Position numbers and translations under genes: made by a program. DNA of 64,000 nucleotides. Source: Tritrichomonas musculus (lineage: Eukaryota > Parabasalia > Tritrichomonadida > Tritrichomonadidae). Shown piece by piece: positions 41,503 through 52,384 of the stretch (within the stretch, counting starts at the first letter, position 1; each line of letters begins with the position of its first letter). Under the pieces are notes generated by a model. It did no database searches. It was not told where the DNA came from and saw only the letters and a program-made list of their open reading frames with translations. The stretch is from NCBI GenBank assembly GCA_039105265.1, contig JAPFFF010000021.1:62001-126000 (forward strand). The letters are read 5' to 3'.

Positions 41503-42174
41503 ATGGGTTCGGCTCTTCCAATGCCAATTAGAGTTGTTGAAGATTTGCATATATTAGGAAATGAGCAAGATAAATGCAAGCAAGAACTGCAAACGTTTGA
41601 AGATGAAATGATGAAATTACTTCTTGAAATGGCGGAAATTGAAATAAAAGATGAAGAATTCCAAAATAAAGGGAATTTTCAGGAAATATCTGAAAAAATA
41701 GCGGTCCTCGTAGCTCTCCAATTTACAAAAGCAAATCGTTTTGCAGCACTCTGCCAAATGAAAAAGGAAAACTTAGAAAAGCAGCTTAAATTGTTACAAA
41801 TGCAATATGAACAGTCAGTTATATTTGCTAACATATATGAAGATATTCAAAAAAAAATGCAAGAAGCCCAAAGCGATCATCAGCAAAGGCAAGAATTTGG
41901 GGAAGATGAAAAAATATCATTAAGAACATTAACTCTTGTTGAAGAAAAAGAAATTGGTGAAAGGCAAAAAATAGCACGGAAGAAATTAAAAGAATCGATA
42001 CTTGGACCTCTAGATAATGAGGAAGAGGAAGAGGAAGATGATGATGAAGAAAACCCATCTGAATTCATGAAGTTAGAAAAAGCTGCATTAGAAAAGCTCA
42101 AAGAGAAAATTGAATCCCAGAATCAAAGCCAAGCAAAATCAATTTGGAATAAATTTTTGTTCAAGTTTAAATAA
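41503..42174 (+). CDS. Coiled-coil protein with possible N-myristoylation site
   Basis: The 223-residue protein begins MGSALPMP. Gly2 followed by small residues fits an N-myristoylation signal, but this is only a pattern. About residues 20-130 form long amphipathic helices rich in Glu, Lys, Gln and Leu (coiled coil: LEKQLKLLQMQYEQS). An acidic stretch (EEEEEEDDDEENP, about 172-186) and a final helix follow. No known domain is recognised. The stop codon TAA overlaps AAATAAAAA, consistent with a trichomonad poly-A signal placed at or next to the stop. Confidence 0.65.
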   Translation: MGSALPMPIRVVEDLHILGNEQDKCKQELQTFEDEMMKLLLEMAEIEIKDEEFQNKGNFQEISEKIAVLVALQFTKANRFAALCQMKKENLEKQLKLLQMQYEQSVIFANIYEDIQKKMQEAQSDHQQRQEFGEDEKISLRTLTLVEEKEIGERQKIARKKLKESILGPLDNEEEEEEDDDEENPSEFMKLEKAALEKLKEKIESQNQSQAKSIWNKFLFKFK

Positions 42175-42277
42175 AAATCATTCTACAATTAAAGTATAAG
42201 TTCATTCAAATGATTTTTTAATTTTAAAAATAAAAGTTATAATATCTAATATTTCTTTAAATGTGTTTATTAATGTA
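42175..42277. other. 3' flank of coiled-coil gene
   Basis: Short AT-rich spacer before the MITE; contains AAATAAAAG near 42227 that may be a poly-A signal. Confidence 0.3.
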
Positions 42278-42728
42278 TACAGATAGTGATTTAATTGTGA
42301 TTGGCGATTTAATACTGAGCAGTAAAATTTTATTTTTCTTTATAAGCAAAAATCTTTTCTCAAGTCAAAATCTTTTAGTAAATCAATAAATTTATATTTG
42401 TTCATTCATCATTATTTTCATGTTTTGGTATGTAAATAGTATTTTACATTTTATTAAAGTGGTTATATTATAAAGAATTGCTTTAACTATAATTTAATAT
42501 AGTTAAAAATATAAAATTTTCCCTATTAATTTTAAAACAGGCATTCTTATTAATCATTCAAATGGATTAATTTTTTCTTCCGGAAATTAATTATTAAGCA
42601 TTTAAATAAATATATTTATCCCAAAATAATTATTGTGAAATAATTATATCATGAGTTATAACTATTTAAATTTAAAGAAAAAAGGGTCCATAATTAAATC
42701 ACTGCTCAGTATTAAATCACCATCTATA
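42278..42728. mobile_element. MITE-like element of about 450 bp
   Basis: Inverted ends share GATTTAATACTGAGCAGT (left at about 42306; right, on the minus strand, ending at about 42700) and an outermost AGATAGTGATTTAAT / AGATGGTGATTTAAT pair flanked by TA. The interior is AT-rich and non-coding. Within each end the word GTGATTTAATT also recurs directly. Size, inverted ends and TA flanks suggest a non-autonomous DNA transposon, with ends different from those of the other TIR elements in the window. Confidence 0.65.
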
Positions 42729-42884
42729 TTAAGAACAATGTATTTCCATTATTGAAATACACATTTATCGATAGAAATATGTTCACTTCAATTAATACAT
42801 TTATAATTCTTGAATAATAAATTTATAGTCTTGTTTTCTTCAGAAATATTTTGAATCATATTGATTAACCGACTTAAACATTTT

Positions 42885-42939
<55 letters not shown>

Positions 42940-43270
42940 GAGACAATAAAAGCTTTTGAATATCAAAAAAAAAAAAAAAAAAAAAAAAAGTTTATTTTTA
43001 TTATTTTATTTTATTATGAATTGATTCTTTTAATTTATACTTAAAAAAGATTTTTTTTATCCCGAAAATATCAATTCAAAAACGAAATGTAGTTGAAAAC
43101 TTTTTCTAAAGAGTAGATTGAAAATTGAACTCATAAAGTGTTTTACGACAATTGAAAAACTATATTGCATTTCAATTATTTGAATTCATTATGAATATTG
43201 TTAATATTGTTCATTGTCATTTCAAAATTGAGAATATTTGAAATAGTTAAATCAGTCATTTTTAGTTTTT
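42729..43270. other. Intergenic with long poly-A runs
   Basis: Two long poly-A tracts (about 42884-42938 and 42965-42989) are separated by a short unique word. GTCATTTTTAG about 15 nt upstream of the lipase start may be an initiator. No other feature recognised. Confidence 0.45.
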
Positions 43271-45538
43271 ATGTTTCAAATAATACTCAGTATCTTTTTT
43301 TCCAAAAAACTTTTTTCAAAATTTAAGAGCCCTAAAGAAAGATACCACTATGATTTTGAAAATGATAAAGCACAATTTCATAAAGTAACAAGATTTACCG
43401 TTGGATTATCAGAAGATATATATTGCAACACGCTCAGTGAAGCTACTTGTGGCGATAATTATTTTAAATTCCTTACTCATGAACGTTATACGAAGCAAGG
43501 AAAGGAAGTGCAGAGAGTAAATGCAGACGCCCAAACATTAATGCCGAAATGTCTTGTATTTGATTGGAATGGTAAAGAAATACTGCATGTCCCAAAAACA
43601 AGAGTTATTGCGATCAGAGGAACGCATAGTGCTGAAGAATGGGAAGGTAATTTTGATGCTGATGAAGTTCCAGGATCATCAATCTCAATGAATTGTCATG
43701 GGAAAAAAATGGATTTTGAAGTTGAAGGATATTTTCATCAAAATTTTGCAAAAACTGCTTTAAAATTATATTGTGAAATTGAAAATTCTATTATTAAAAG
43801 CAATTATCCAATTATTGTTACTGGACATTCAAGAGGTGCTGCACTTGCTGAATTAATAACAGTTCTAATTAAGAAAAAAACAAACAAAGAAGTGTATTGC
43901 TTTGCTTATGCACCACCCCCATCAATGGCACTCGAAACAACATCAAAAAGTGCATCGTTAACAGATACAATTTATGGATTTTCTTGTGGTCTTGATCCAA
44001 TCCCTCATATTTTTGTCCCAAATCTAATGAAACCGCTTGGTGGGCTTATTGGCATTATTGATATCGGAAAAGAGTTATGTCCACTTTCTTTTGAACAATC
44101 AACATGTGATACTATTGGAGATGTATCAACAGCTCTTTTACATGTTCTATTTAATATAATAAGACCAATTGTTTTTGAAAAATCAAAAACAACGGCATTA
44201 GAAGGTTTCAAGAAAAAAACTGGCACATTAAAGAATATCATTAATAAATACAAAAATGATCCTAATTCTTTTAAAATTCGAACACATGTAGGGCATTTTT
44301 ATCAACTTGAATGGAGAGAAATAACAGGATTAAATGAACGTTCAGGTTTAAGTTTATCATTTGATTTGGCTAGAGCTAGTGATCCAACTAAAATCCGCAG
44401 AATAGATTCAATTCAAGCTTTGACAACAAAGAAAAAAATTGGAGATCATCAACCTTATTATTATCGATATGCAATTTATGATGACAAAGTCAATAATTGC
44501 AATCAATTTTCTTGCTGGAGTGTCGAGAAAAAGAATGAACGAGCTATAATCCGTAGATTAAAAGCTGAAAAGCCAAGTTGGGTACCAGACTTTCCAGCAG
44601 ACGATAATTCAATAAGCGATGATATGGTTTCATGGGATCACACAGACAAATCATCTTATTATTCTTTTGGTTGGTATAGTGGGAAAGAAGATGCTTTTTG
44701 TAGTGGAAGATCAACCGAAAAATCATTAGCCAATTTTGATAATTTCATTTATCTATTCTGCCAATTAAAAGATAAAAATGGTAATAAAATATTATGTAAA
44801 TATAATGCTTCATTAACAGAACAAGAAGAATGCATCCCTTACTTGAAACCTGAACGAAGTAATGATAATAGATGAAATGCAGCTGATGATGAAGGATGTA
44901 AATATTATTCAAAATATTCCCATACAAAGAAAAGTTCATCAAAAGGATCTAACACTTTCCAAAAATGTGAAGTTGAGGGATCTTGTACAAGTTCTCAGAA
45001 ATCAGCTCCAGTCAAATTATTATATCTTGGTTCAAATTCATTATATAACATCAAGCCTGGTGATTATCTCCTCCGTGTAGGAAGAAAATATTTGGGAAAT
45101 TTGATGTTTGAGCCTGCTCTTCAGCATCCTGCATTATTTGTTGAATTAAAGAATCAAGAAGAAGGAATTGTCATTGCATATGGAGAATATGATACCTTTA
45201 AGTATGCAAATTATTTAAATTGTGATGGTGTACGTGTAACCAGGATGACATTAGAAGACTTCAAAAAAGAATATACAGCATTTGATCTCAAAAAAATGGC
45301 CCTTCAATACAATATGACAGCTGGTGCTCTTCTTGATGAAATGAAAACAATGAAAAATTGGAGGGCCAAGGATTACAACTTTTGGAGCCATAATTGTCAG
45401 GATTTCATTGCTGATGTGATAAAACATTTCAATTTGGTTAGATTGAAAGCATCAGAAACAGATGATTATGACATTCCTTATAAAATTCTAACAAATTTGA
45501 ACCAAAATGAACGAAAGTTTCCAATTCCTAAGTTTTAA
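43271..45538 (+). CDS. Lipase class 3 protein with C-terminal LRAT/NlpC-like domain, one in-frame TGA
   Basis: One reading frame runs 756 codons from 43271 to 45538 with a single TGA at 44873-44875 (codon 535). Before it lies a class 3 lipase: strand and oxyanion region RVIAIRGTHSAEEW, nucleophile elbow VTGHSRGAA (S187), FAYAPPP, D242 in GLDPIPHI, and a candidate histidine at 342 (THVGHFYQL). After it come a Ser/Lys-rich linker, then a permuted papain-like domain of LRAT/NlpC type: NIKPGDYLLRV, H619 in LQHPALFVEL and C709 in SHNCQDFIADVI. The linker and C-terminal domain have no start codon in a sensible place, so they belong to the same gene. Either the TGA is a recent nonsense change or sequencing error, or the two halves are made by read-through; I cannot tell. 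Predicted role: acyl-ester hydrolysis plus acyl transfer on lipids. AAATAAA overlaps the final stop. Confidence 0.7.
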
Positions 45539-46073
<535 letters not shown>

Positions 46074-46715
46074 TTATTTTGGACATCGTTTATCCTGCCA
46101 AAACAGAGAGGAAATTTTGGGTAAATTTTTTTTTCCGTAAATCATGACACGAAAATTCCAAAAATTCCGTAAATCATAACACGCCATAGTAGAACCTTTA
46201 TTTTTGAGTGTAAATCCGATAAAAAGTAATAAAAGCATAAAAAGGATGATTTTAAGCAATTTTAAAGATTTATTAAAAGTATTTCGATAAAAATAAGGTA
46301 AAAATATCATCAATATTAATGATCATAAAATTCGCCATCTTTGAGTAATTCGAGTGTATCTCGTGATTAATATCGATTTTAAACACAAAAATTCGTATAT
46401 TACCCTTGGATTTTGTATATTATCTAAGAATATTTTTCATAATCACTAGTGGTCAATGGCTTGGACAAGTTAGCATAAGGACATCTTCTAAACTTGGTTT
46501 TTGATAAGACTTTTGCAGTAATTTTGGTATAATGCAAAAATATAAGAGCTTGAGTTTATTTATATTAAAAATAAACGGTCGCAAGGCCGTGTCATCATTT
46601 ACGGAAAATTAGATTTACCAAATTTTGAGTAAATTATGCTGATTTTGTTGTTTTAAAACAAAACAAAGAAAATTGAAGTTTTAGGCCAGAATTTAGATGG
46701 GTTAAAATACTTTAT
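46074..46715 (+). pseudogene. DUF4419 gene fragment split by a TIR element
   Basis: TTGGACATCGTTTATCCTG and the following GAGAGGAAATTTTG at 46079-46120 match the DUF4419 gene's segment at about 39956-39998 (DVVYPGKRERKF). After an interruption, TATGCTGATTTTGTTG and AAAACAAAGAAAATTGAAG at 46636-46680 match the next part (about 40006-40055), followed by a decayed GWIIKEK-like end. So a second DUF4419 copy has been reduced to its last roughly 50 codons and hit by an insertion. Confidence 0.75.
46128..46619. mobile_element. MITE-like insertion in the DUF4419 fragment
   Basis: The left end carries TTTTCCGTAAATCATGACAC at 46131-46150. The right end carries the inverted GTGTCATCATTTACGGAAAA at 46589-46608. 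A second CCGTAAATCATAACACG lies just inside the left end. The flanks AAATTTTGGGTAAATT (46112-46127) and AAATTTTGAGTAAATT (46620-46635) look like a duplicated target; the intact gene has a single related copy at this point. The interior is non-coding. An 8-16 nt duplication would fit a Mutator-like more than a mariner-like element, but the class is uncertain. Confidence 0.65.
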
Positions 46716-46944
46716 TATTTTTATTCAAGATTTGAGGCCATAAAAAGTAAACTTTTTATTAACAAAATAGAAATAGTAGGAAAAAAGATAATACCATTTT
46801 TGTAATTTGTTGATAGTTCCTTCTTTAAAAAAAGGAAAAAATAATAAAATAAAAAAAATAATAAAGTTAAATTGAGTAAGTTTGTTTATTTAAAATTGAT
46901 GATTTTCATCAAGAAGATAAGTGGTTTTGTCATATTTTGTTGTT
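46716..46944. other. 3' flank of LRR-pseudokinase copy 1
   Basis: AT-rich. From about 46869 onward the sequence is part of the 5.2-kb tandem duplication (matches from 52309). Confidence 0.5.
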
Positions 46945-49332
46945 TCATTTGTTGTCTTTATTCTGGTGTGATCGGATGCAGTTCAGCTCGCGGAAGCGGT
47001 GTTTGATCACTTCAACATCAACTTCTGATGCAAGCTGGAAATTGTTGCAAAACATGTCATCGATGATCTCGTCGAATGTCGGGCGTTCTGTCGCTTTAAA
47101 TGACGTGCATCGCTTGATCAGACTGATGCAGTACTCGCTGATGTTCGATGACGCTGTCGGGTACTCAATGCTGGCGTTGTTCAGTCTGTCCCGCATGCTC
47201 TGATTCGGAGGATTTCCTGTGAAAAGTTCCATAAGGACAACACCGTACGAGTAGACGTCTGTCTTGTTGTCGTATTCTTCTTCGTGCGCCATCTCTGGCG
47301 ACATGTACGCAAGAGTCCCGATGAACTTCGTCTTGCTGGAACCTGTCACTGACAGATCGCTCGCGTGAGCAAGGCCAAGACCGATGATTTTGGAGTCGAA
47401 GACGCTGTTCATCATGACTTTATCAAGACTCAGGTCGCGGTGCATCATGCTGCGGCGGTGGAGATGAGACATGCCAAACGCAACTTCAACTGCAACTCGA
47501 ACTTTCAACGTGTTGCTCAGAAGATTCTTCGATGCGACTTCTTTCACGCTGTAAGGAAGAAGTTCAAAGAAAAGTGCAACCGTCGTCTTTTCGCCTTCAC
47601 CTTCTGAAACTGGAAGACGTTCTTGCGTGTTGTAGCCAAGCAACTCGCAGATGCACGGATGGTGAACTGATCCAGAAAAATCGATCTCTTTAAGAGCGTT
47701 CTGAAGTGTTTTGAATGCGTCATCGTCTTTCACCTCTTTGATCACTTTCTTGCACATCACTTCCCCGGTCCGATTGTCTGAAACTTTGAAAAAGTCACTC
47801 GCGTCGCCTTCACCAATATTCCTTTCAATTTCCTGGAATTCTTCTTCGTCCGGACCAACAAATGAATGACTGGTCGCCACGCCTGATTTGTCATGCTCTT
47901 CATGGCTGAAAATGTCTTCTTGATTGCTGACAAAGTCGTCGTACGAGATGACTTCTTCGTACTTAGAAAGACGCGAAACCAGGTACGAAACAAAACTTTT
48001 CAGATTTCGGTTCTCCAATTCAAACGGATCCTTATTCACGTCATCGCTCACTGCCGCGGATGATTCACTTGCTGCTGACACTTCTTCGGTCGCTTCGTCT
48101 GCTGTCGCTGAGTCGTCATCGACGTAAATGATTCGATCTTCGCTGCCACTCAGGCCACCGCCAGACAGTTTCGCAGTCCGCTTGACATGAATCTTCAAAT
48201 CTGCTGGAACGAATGACATTGCACAATCTTCAAAGGTGATCTCGTCTGCGTTTGGAAAAGTGACAGTTGACAATTTCCTGCATAAACTGAAGCAGCAGCC
48301 TCCGATTGTGACAGATTTGCCAAGGAATTCAATCGATTTTGTATTTGTGATTGATAAAAACGAATTGCTATCTGCCACTTTCAATGAGGGAGGAAGGACG
48401 AGTCTCTCTGGACCTGGAATGTAAGAAAATGCATATGGCTTGATTGACTCGAGTGATGAGTTGGATTCAAATGTGACGGTTTCCAATCGTTGGCAGTATT
48501 GAAATGCACAATTGTTGATCACTTTGATGTGTGGAGGGATGCTGGCGCTCTCAATGTCACGAGATGCAAAGATGATGGCATCGAAGGCGCCACTCCCACG
48601 GCGACTCTCCTTCACAACAAAGCTGCCTTCAAAAAGTTTGAAAAATTTGTTTTCTGGTGAAATTTCTACTTTTCGAAGATTACGAGTATATGAAAAACAC
48701 CAGTCGCCAATCTGTTCGACACTCGCTGGCAGCGACAGACTTTCAATGCTGCTCATAGAAAATGCAAAATTTTCAATGCACTTGAGTTCTGAGTTGGTTG
48801 AAAATCTGACTGTTTTCAGCCTCTGATGGTTAATAAATGACCATGTCTTTATGCGTGTGACTTGGGGTGGGATCACTGCTTCTTCGATGTCAAAACATGC
48901 AAAGTGGAGAACGTCAAATTTGTCACTCGATTCGCTGCTCTTCCCAAGAACGAAGTCTTCATTGTACAGAATAAAATGGCTGTTCTCTGGTGATATTTCA
49001 ATTTCTCTCAAATCTTGGATGCAGTTGCACCAGTCATCTTCCAGTTTCTTGACGCTCCCTGGAATTTCGAGTCTCTTGATATGTGCATTATAAAAACAAT
49101 CTTTTTCAAATGTTTCAACTTCGGAGTCTTCTGCAAATGTCAATGTGTCAATATGGCAATTTTTAAACGCGTTTTGTCCAATGCTGATTATTTTGTAATT
49201 TTCATTTTCATGTTCAACAAAGTGTGGAACAAAAATGGTACCTGTCGCTTTTGGAGATTCGATAACCGATGAAGTTTTGTCTTTCTGATTAATTTTGACT
49301 CGAAGGCGACCTTCAATTTCGATTTCAATCAT
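46945..49332 (-). CDS. BspA-like LRR protein fused to a pseudokinase domain (copy 1)
   Basis: Of 795 residues, about 40-390 are BspA/TpLRR (LRR_5) repeats (e.g. IGQNAFKNCHIDTLTFAE, LPASVEQIGDWCF). An acidic Ser-rich linker and short coiled region follow (405-480), then a protein kinase-like domain at 500-765. Kinase motifs: Gly-rich loop IGEGDASDFFKV (506-517), Lys at 528/529, HRD at 631-633, SPE in place of APE, DVYSYGVVLMEL, and R750 in RPTFDEII. The DFG motif reads GLG (651-653) and the HRD+5 Asn is Lys (638), so metal-binding residues are gone. It is predicted to be a pseudokinase, i.e. a binding or scaffold module; activity cannot be excluded by sequence alone. No signal peptide, so it is probably cytosolic. 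AACTTTTTCA on the coding strand is 37 nt upstream. Copy 2 (52385-54772) differs by a few per cent. Confidence 0.85.
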   Translation of the reverse strand: MIEIEIEGRLRVKINQKDKTSSVIESPKATGTIFVPHFVEHENENYKIISIGQNAFKNCHIDTLTFAEDSEVETFEKDCFYNAHIKRLEIPGSVKKLEDDWCNCIQDLREIEISPENSHFILYNEDFVLGKSSESSDKFDVLHFACFDIEEAVIPPQVTRIKTWSFINHQRLKTVRFSTNSELKCIENFAFSMSSIESLSLPASVEQIGDWCFSYTRNLRKVEISPENKFFKLFEGSFVVKESRRGSGAFDAIIFASRDIESASIPPHIKVINNCAFQYCQRLETVTFESNSSLESIKPYAFSYIPGPERLVLPPSLKVADSNSFLSITNTKSIEFLGKSVTIGGCCFSLCRKLSTVTFPNADEITFEDCAMSFVPADLKIHVKRTAKLSGGGLSGSEDRIIYVDDDSATADEATEEVSAASESSAAVSDDVNKDPFELENRNLKSFVSYLVSRLSKYEEVISYDDFVSNQEDIFSHEEHDKSGVATSHSFVGPDEEEFQEIERNIGEGDASDFFKVSDNRTGEVMCKKVIKEVKDDDAFKTLQNALKEIDFSGSVHHPCICELLGYNTQERLPVSEGEGEKTTVALFFELLPYSVKEVASKNLLSNTLKVRVAVEVAFGMSHLHRRSMMHRDLSLDKVMMNSVFDSKIIGLGLAHASDLSVTGSSKTKFIGTLAYMSPEMAHEEEYDNKTDVYSYGVVLMELFTGNPPNQSMRDRLNNASIEYPTASSNISEYCISLIKRCTSFKATERPTFDEIIDDMFCNNFQLASEVDVEVIKHRFRELNCIRSHQNKDNK

Positions 49333-49993
49333 GAAAATTATAGAATTCTTGGAAATTTTATTTCAATTGAAAAAGTTTGAAATTTTGAAATTAGGAAATC
49401 AATTCCAAAACGATCATTTCACAATCAATTTTAAAAAAAACAATTTTCCACGATTTTTGGATACAATAAGACATATTCATCTAATTTTATTTTTGAAATA
49501 TTCATATTTATTGGTATTAATAAAAATAAATGTGATTAAAATATATAAAAAATTTAAAATAATTGATTAATTGGCATTTTTCATATAGTAATCACCAGAG
49601 AGTTCACAAGGAATATGTGTAATTATTCAAACATGTAAGGCATCCAAAAGACGCCACCACCACTCTGTGACATTTTAAATTTTTGCAAACATTTAAATAT
49701 CAGATTTCATGTCATTTCATCAGATAAAACAACAAGAAAGTAATAACATTTACATTTGATTTTTTGCATTTTTTTGATATTCAGCAGCACATCTTAAAGT
49801 ATTCTGAGCGAAGCTTAGCTCGTTGACGAGAATTTTGTCTTCAACGAACACCGATATAAATTGAATGAACTCAATGAATAATTGTATGAGTGGTCTCAAA
49901 TTAAAAAAATTAAAGATTCAGAAATTAGTTTAGAAAAGAATACAATTAACACAAAAATAAAATAAAATAAAATAAAATAAATAAATAACATTA
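49333..49993. other. Spacer between copy-1 genes with a short coding-like remnant
   Basis: TGAAAAAGTT at 49369-49378 is the promoter-like word of the upstream LRR-pseudokinase. A minus-strand stretch at about 49720-49900 is the counterpart of the 55160-55348 remnant, with one nucleotide fewer in an A run, so it is shifted. The 3' end has an AAATA repeat at about 49960. Confidence 0.5.
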
Positions 49994-52090
49994 TTAAGTA
50001 TAGATTAAATTTCTTCCACGTTGAGCATTTTCAATCATTTTAGCTATTTCATGAGTCCATTGTTCATGATTTTCAATCAGGTCTTCAAGACAGATTCCCA
50101 TTCTATACGAGCACTTTACTCCCTTCGTAGTTGGTTCGATCATCCATTCATTCATTTCTTTAACTTCTTCGAATTCCTCTGTCAGTGCGAACAAGTCCTC
50201 GAAAACCAAGAAGCACCACATTGAGTCTGCCTTCAAATGCAAGTTTATGATCGCGTTCGCAATTTTTGGAGAAAGAGACAAAGGCGCAGATCCTTCCATT
50301 TTCAATATTTGATGGTAAAACTGTTGAACATCAGCTTGTTGGTCTTTCCACCAAATGGCCAGATGAGGCATATCATGAGAAGAAGGCATTGACACTGACA
50401 AATAAGGGAAATTTGTTGTCTGTTCGAATCTCAAAGAAGGTTCTCTAGGAACTCGTTGAGAATGGCAACTGCAAATTCCTAATCGATTTAAAATCTTCTC
50501 TTCATCTGCCAAAGACACACACAGATCATAACCGTAAAATTGCATTTGTGAAGAAGCCAGAACGCACAACTTTTTCTGACCATTCTCATGCCACAGCGAA
50601 ATATTCGAACGATAATAAAAATCAACAAACATTTTATATAATATTTGAGCTTCTCGCTCTGGCAGTGTCTTAAAGACTGTGCTGTCTGTCATTGAATAAC
50701 GAGGATAAAACAATTTATTATCTTCTCGATCTGAATCTGGAATCAAACAGACTGATTCAAAATTCGACAGAAGAATTTTTTTCGCCATCGCTAATTGTAA
50801 ACGTTCTTCAAGTGAACAGTTCTTTTTCAATTCTTTGAAAACAGAAATGATGTCTCGATCTGTTCGAAGATTTGCTTTGAAAAGCCAATATTCGCCTTCT
50901 TTAGCTGCAAGTCGCTCAATGATCTCATTTCGCGTGTCTTCTGGCATCGAAAATGATTGGACATCGCTCATCGGAAAGATAGGACGATACAGACGTGAAA
51001 TGTCGGTGATGTCGTGCTCTTGAAGATCTCTTGAAGAAATGGGAATCGATGGAACATAATGGCCAAAAAGAGGATTGTTGATCCCTGATGGAATGTTCCA
51101 CATTCTGAAAAAGAAATGTGGGTTGTCAAACGTGGCTGCTTGGAAATATGTCTCGCGGTGGTTCATCTGCATTCGAAGCCACTTGAAATCGTCCTGAAAC
51201 ATTCGTTCCCACTTCCATGATGGATAAAACCAATTCTGGCCATGGAATGAGAAATTGTCTGGCGGTGAACCTGTCGTGTAGTTCATGTCAAATAATTCGG
51301 GGTGCGACCAGCATTCTGAACTCATCAAATTTTGACCTATCGTGATCGTAGTCGATAAAACTACTCCCTTTTCAATCGCATATTTGCTCGATTCTATTAA
51401 TTGAAGATGGCACTGATATTGAACCCAACAATGGAATAGACAATCTACAAAGAAATGTTCGTCTTCGCTCATCTTCCCGTAGTCTTCGCTCTCAATATTC
51501 ATCTCAAGAAAATTGGGAAGTTTACATTCTTCAATCCGAGGCAATTTCGGCGGTTCTAACGTGTTCTTTATTGTGTTCTCTTTGATCTGTGAATCGCGAA
51601 TTACACACCAGAAACAATATGATGGAAGCCAGTACTCGTTTTTCTTTACAAATTGTTGAAATGTGGAATTTGACATTAAGGCCAATTTTGGTACTTTTTT
51701 GTCAAAAATGTTTCGGAGATGCTGAAGCTTGAAACGTGACACTGAAAACATGTCACCCTCATTCGGTGGTTCAACTGGTTCGTAGCCATCAATCAATCGA
51801 AGAGATAAGTAAATGGGATTGAATGCAAACGCTGAGACTAATCTAGAGATGTTTTCTTCATTCTTCGCATAGTAGCACAATGTGTCTTGAATAGGGAGGA
51901 GTTGGATGTTTAATATGTTGGCTTTAACTGCCCAGTCAACTAATAATTTTATGTCTGGAAATTCGCCAATTTGATTTATTGATTTCTTTGAGTGTATTGA
52001 AAAAAGTCCCGCCAAAATTCCTGTCCCTCTGAATTTTTGAGGAGGAAGCTGAATAATCCAATCAAAGTAAACAACAACTTTAGAAAAAGT
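49994..52090 (-). pseudogene. GH77 (DPE2-type) glucanotransferase, 5'-truncated copy
   Basis: This frame is nearly identical to residues about 280-978 of the complete gene at 55438-58374. It starts at the duplication breakpoint, without an ATG: the open frame begins right after an in-frame TGA at 52091-52093, and the first in-frame Met is about 100 residues in. Both CBM20 starch-binding domains are absent. It keeps the same key-site losses as copy 2, with a handful of substitutions (e.g. F for L in the segment PHFFFRMW). It was most likely dead at birth, created by the tandem duplication, though few substitutions have accumulated. Confidence 0.85.
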
Positions 52091-52384
52091 TCATCGAAAA
52101 GTGTATATTCAAATGAATTTGTAATTTGTCAGACTTACTTTTTGTGTTTTCAGCACAATCTACTAAATTGATCTAAAAAATTCAAACTAAACACAAAACT
52201 TCAAGAAAAAATTGAAATCAATTATACTAATTGGATATCAGAAACACAATTATTTTATCAATCAGTTGATCATTTTTCAAATCAGTTTGCATTCATAAAA
52301 ATAAAATAAAATTGAGTAAGTTTGTTTATTTAAAATTGATGATTTTCATCAAGAAGATAAGTGGTTTTGTCATATTTTGTTGTT
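52086..52384. other. Junction spacer between duplication copies
   Basis: About 220 bp of unique AT-rich DNA (52086-52308) separates the two copies, followed by the 3' flank of LRR-pseudokinase copy 2. No gene is recognised. The unique DNA means the duplication is not a simple head-to-tail join. Confidence 0.6.

Larger units (their letters stand above)
46869..52085. repeat. Tandem segmental duplication, copy 1
   Basis: About 5.2 kb containing the LRR-pseudokinase gene, spacer, a short remnant and the 3' two thirds of the GH77 gene. It is nearly identical to 52309-57529 (offset 5440 at the left, 5444 at the right). The left junction is AAATTGAGTAAG. The right junction falls inside the GH77 gene, just after GTAAACAACAAC, where copy 1 departs into unrelated sequence. 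Confidence 0.95.

Noticed and set aside
46937-49272. Several plus-strand frames of 60-104 codons across the LRR-pseudokinase
   Set aside because: They recur identically in copy 2 and are antisense shadows of the high-GC coding strand.
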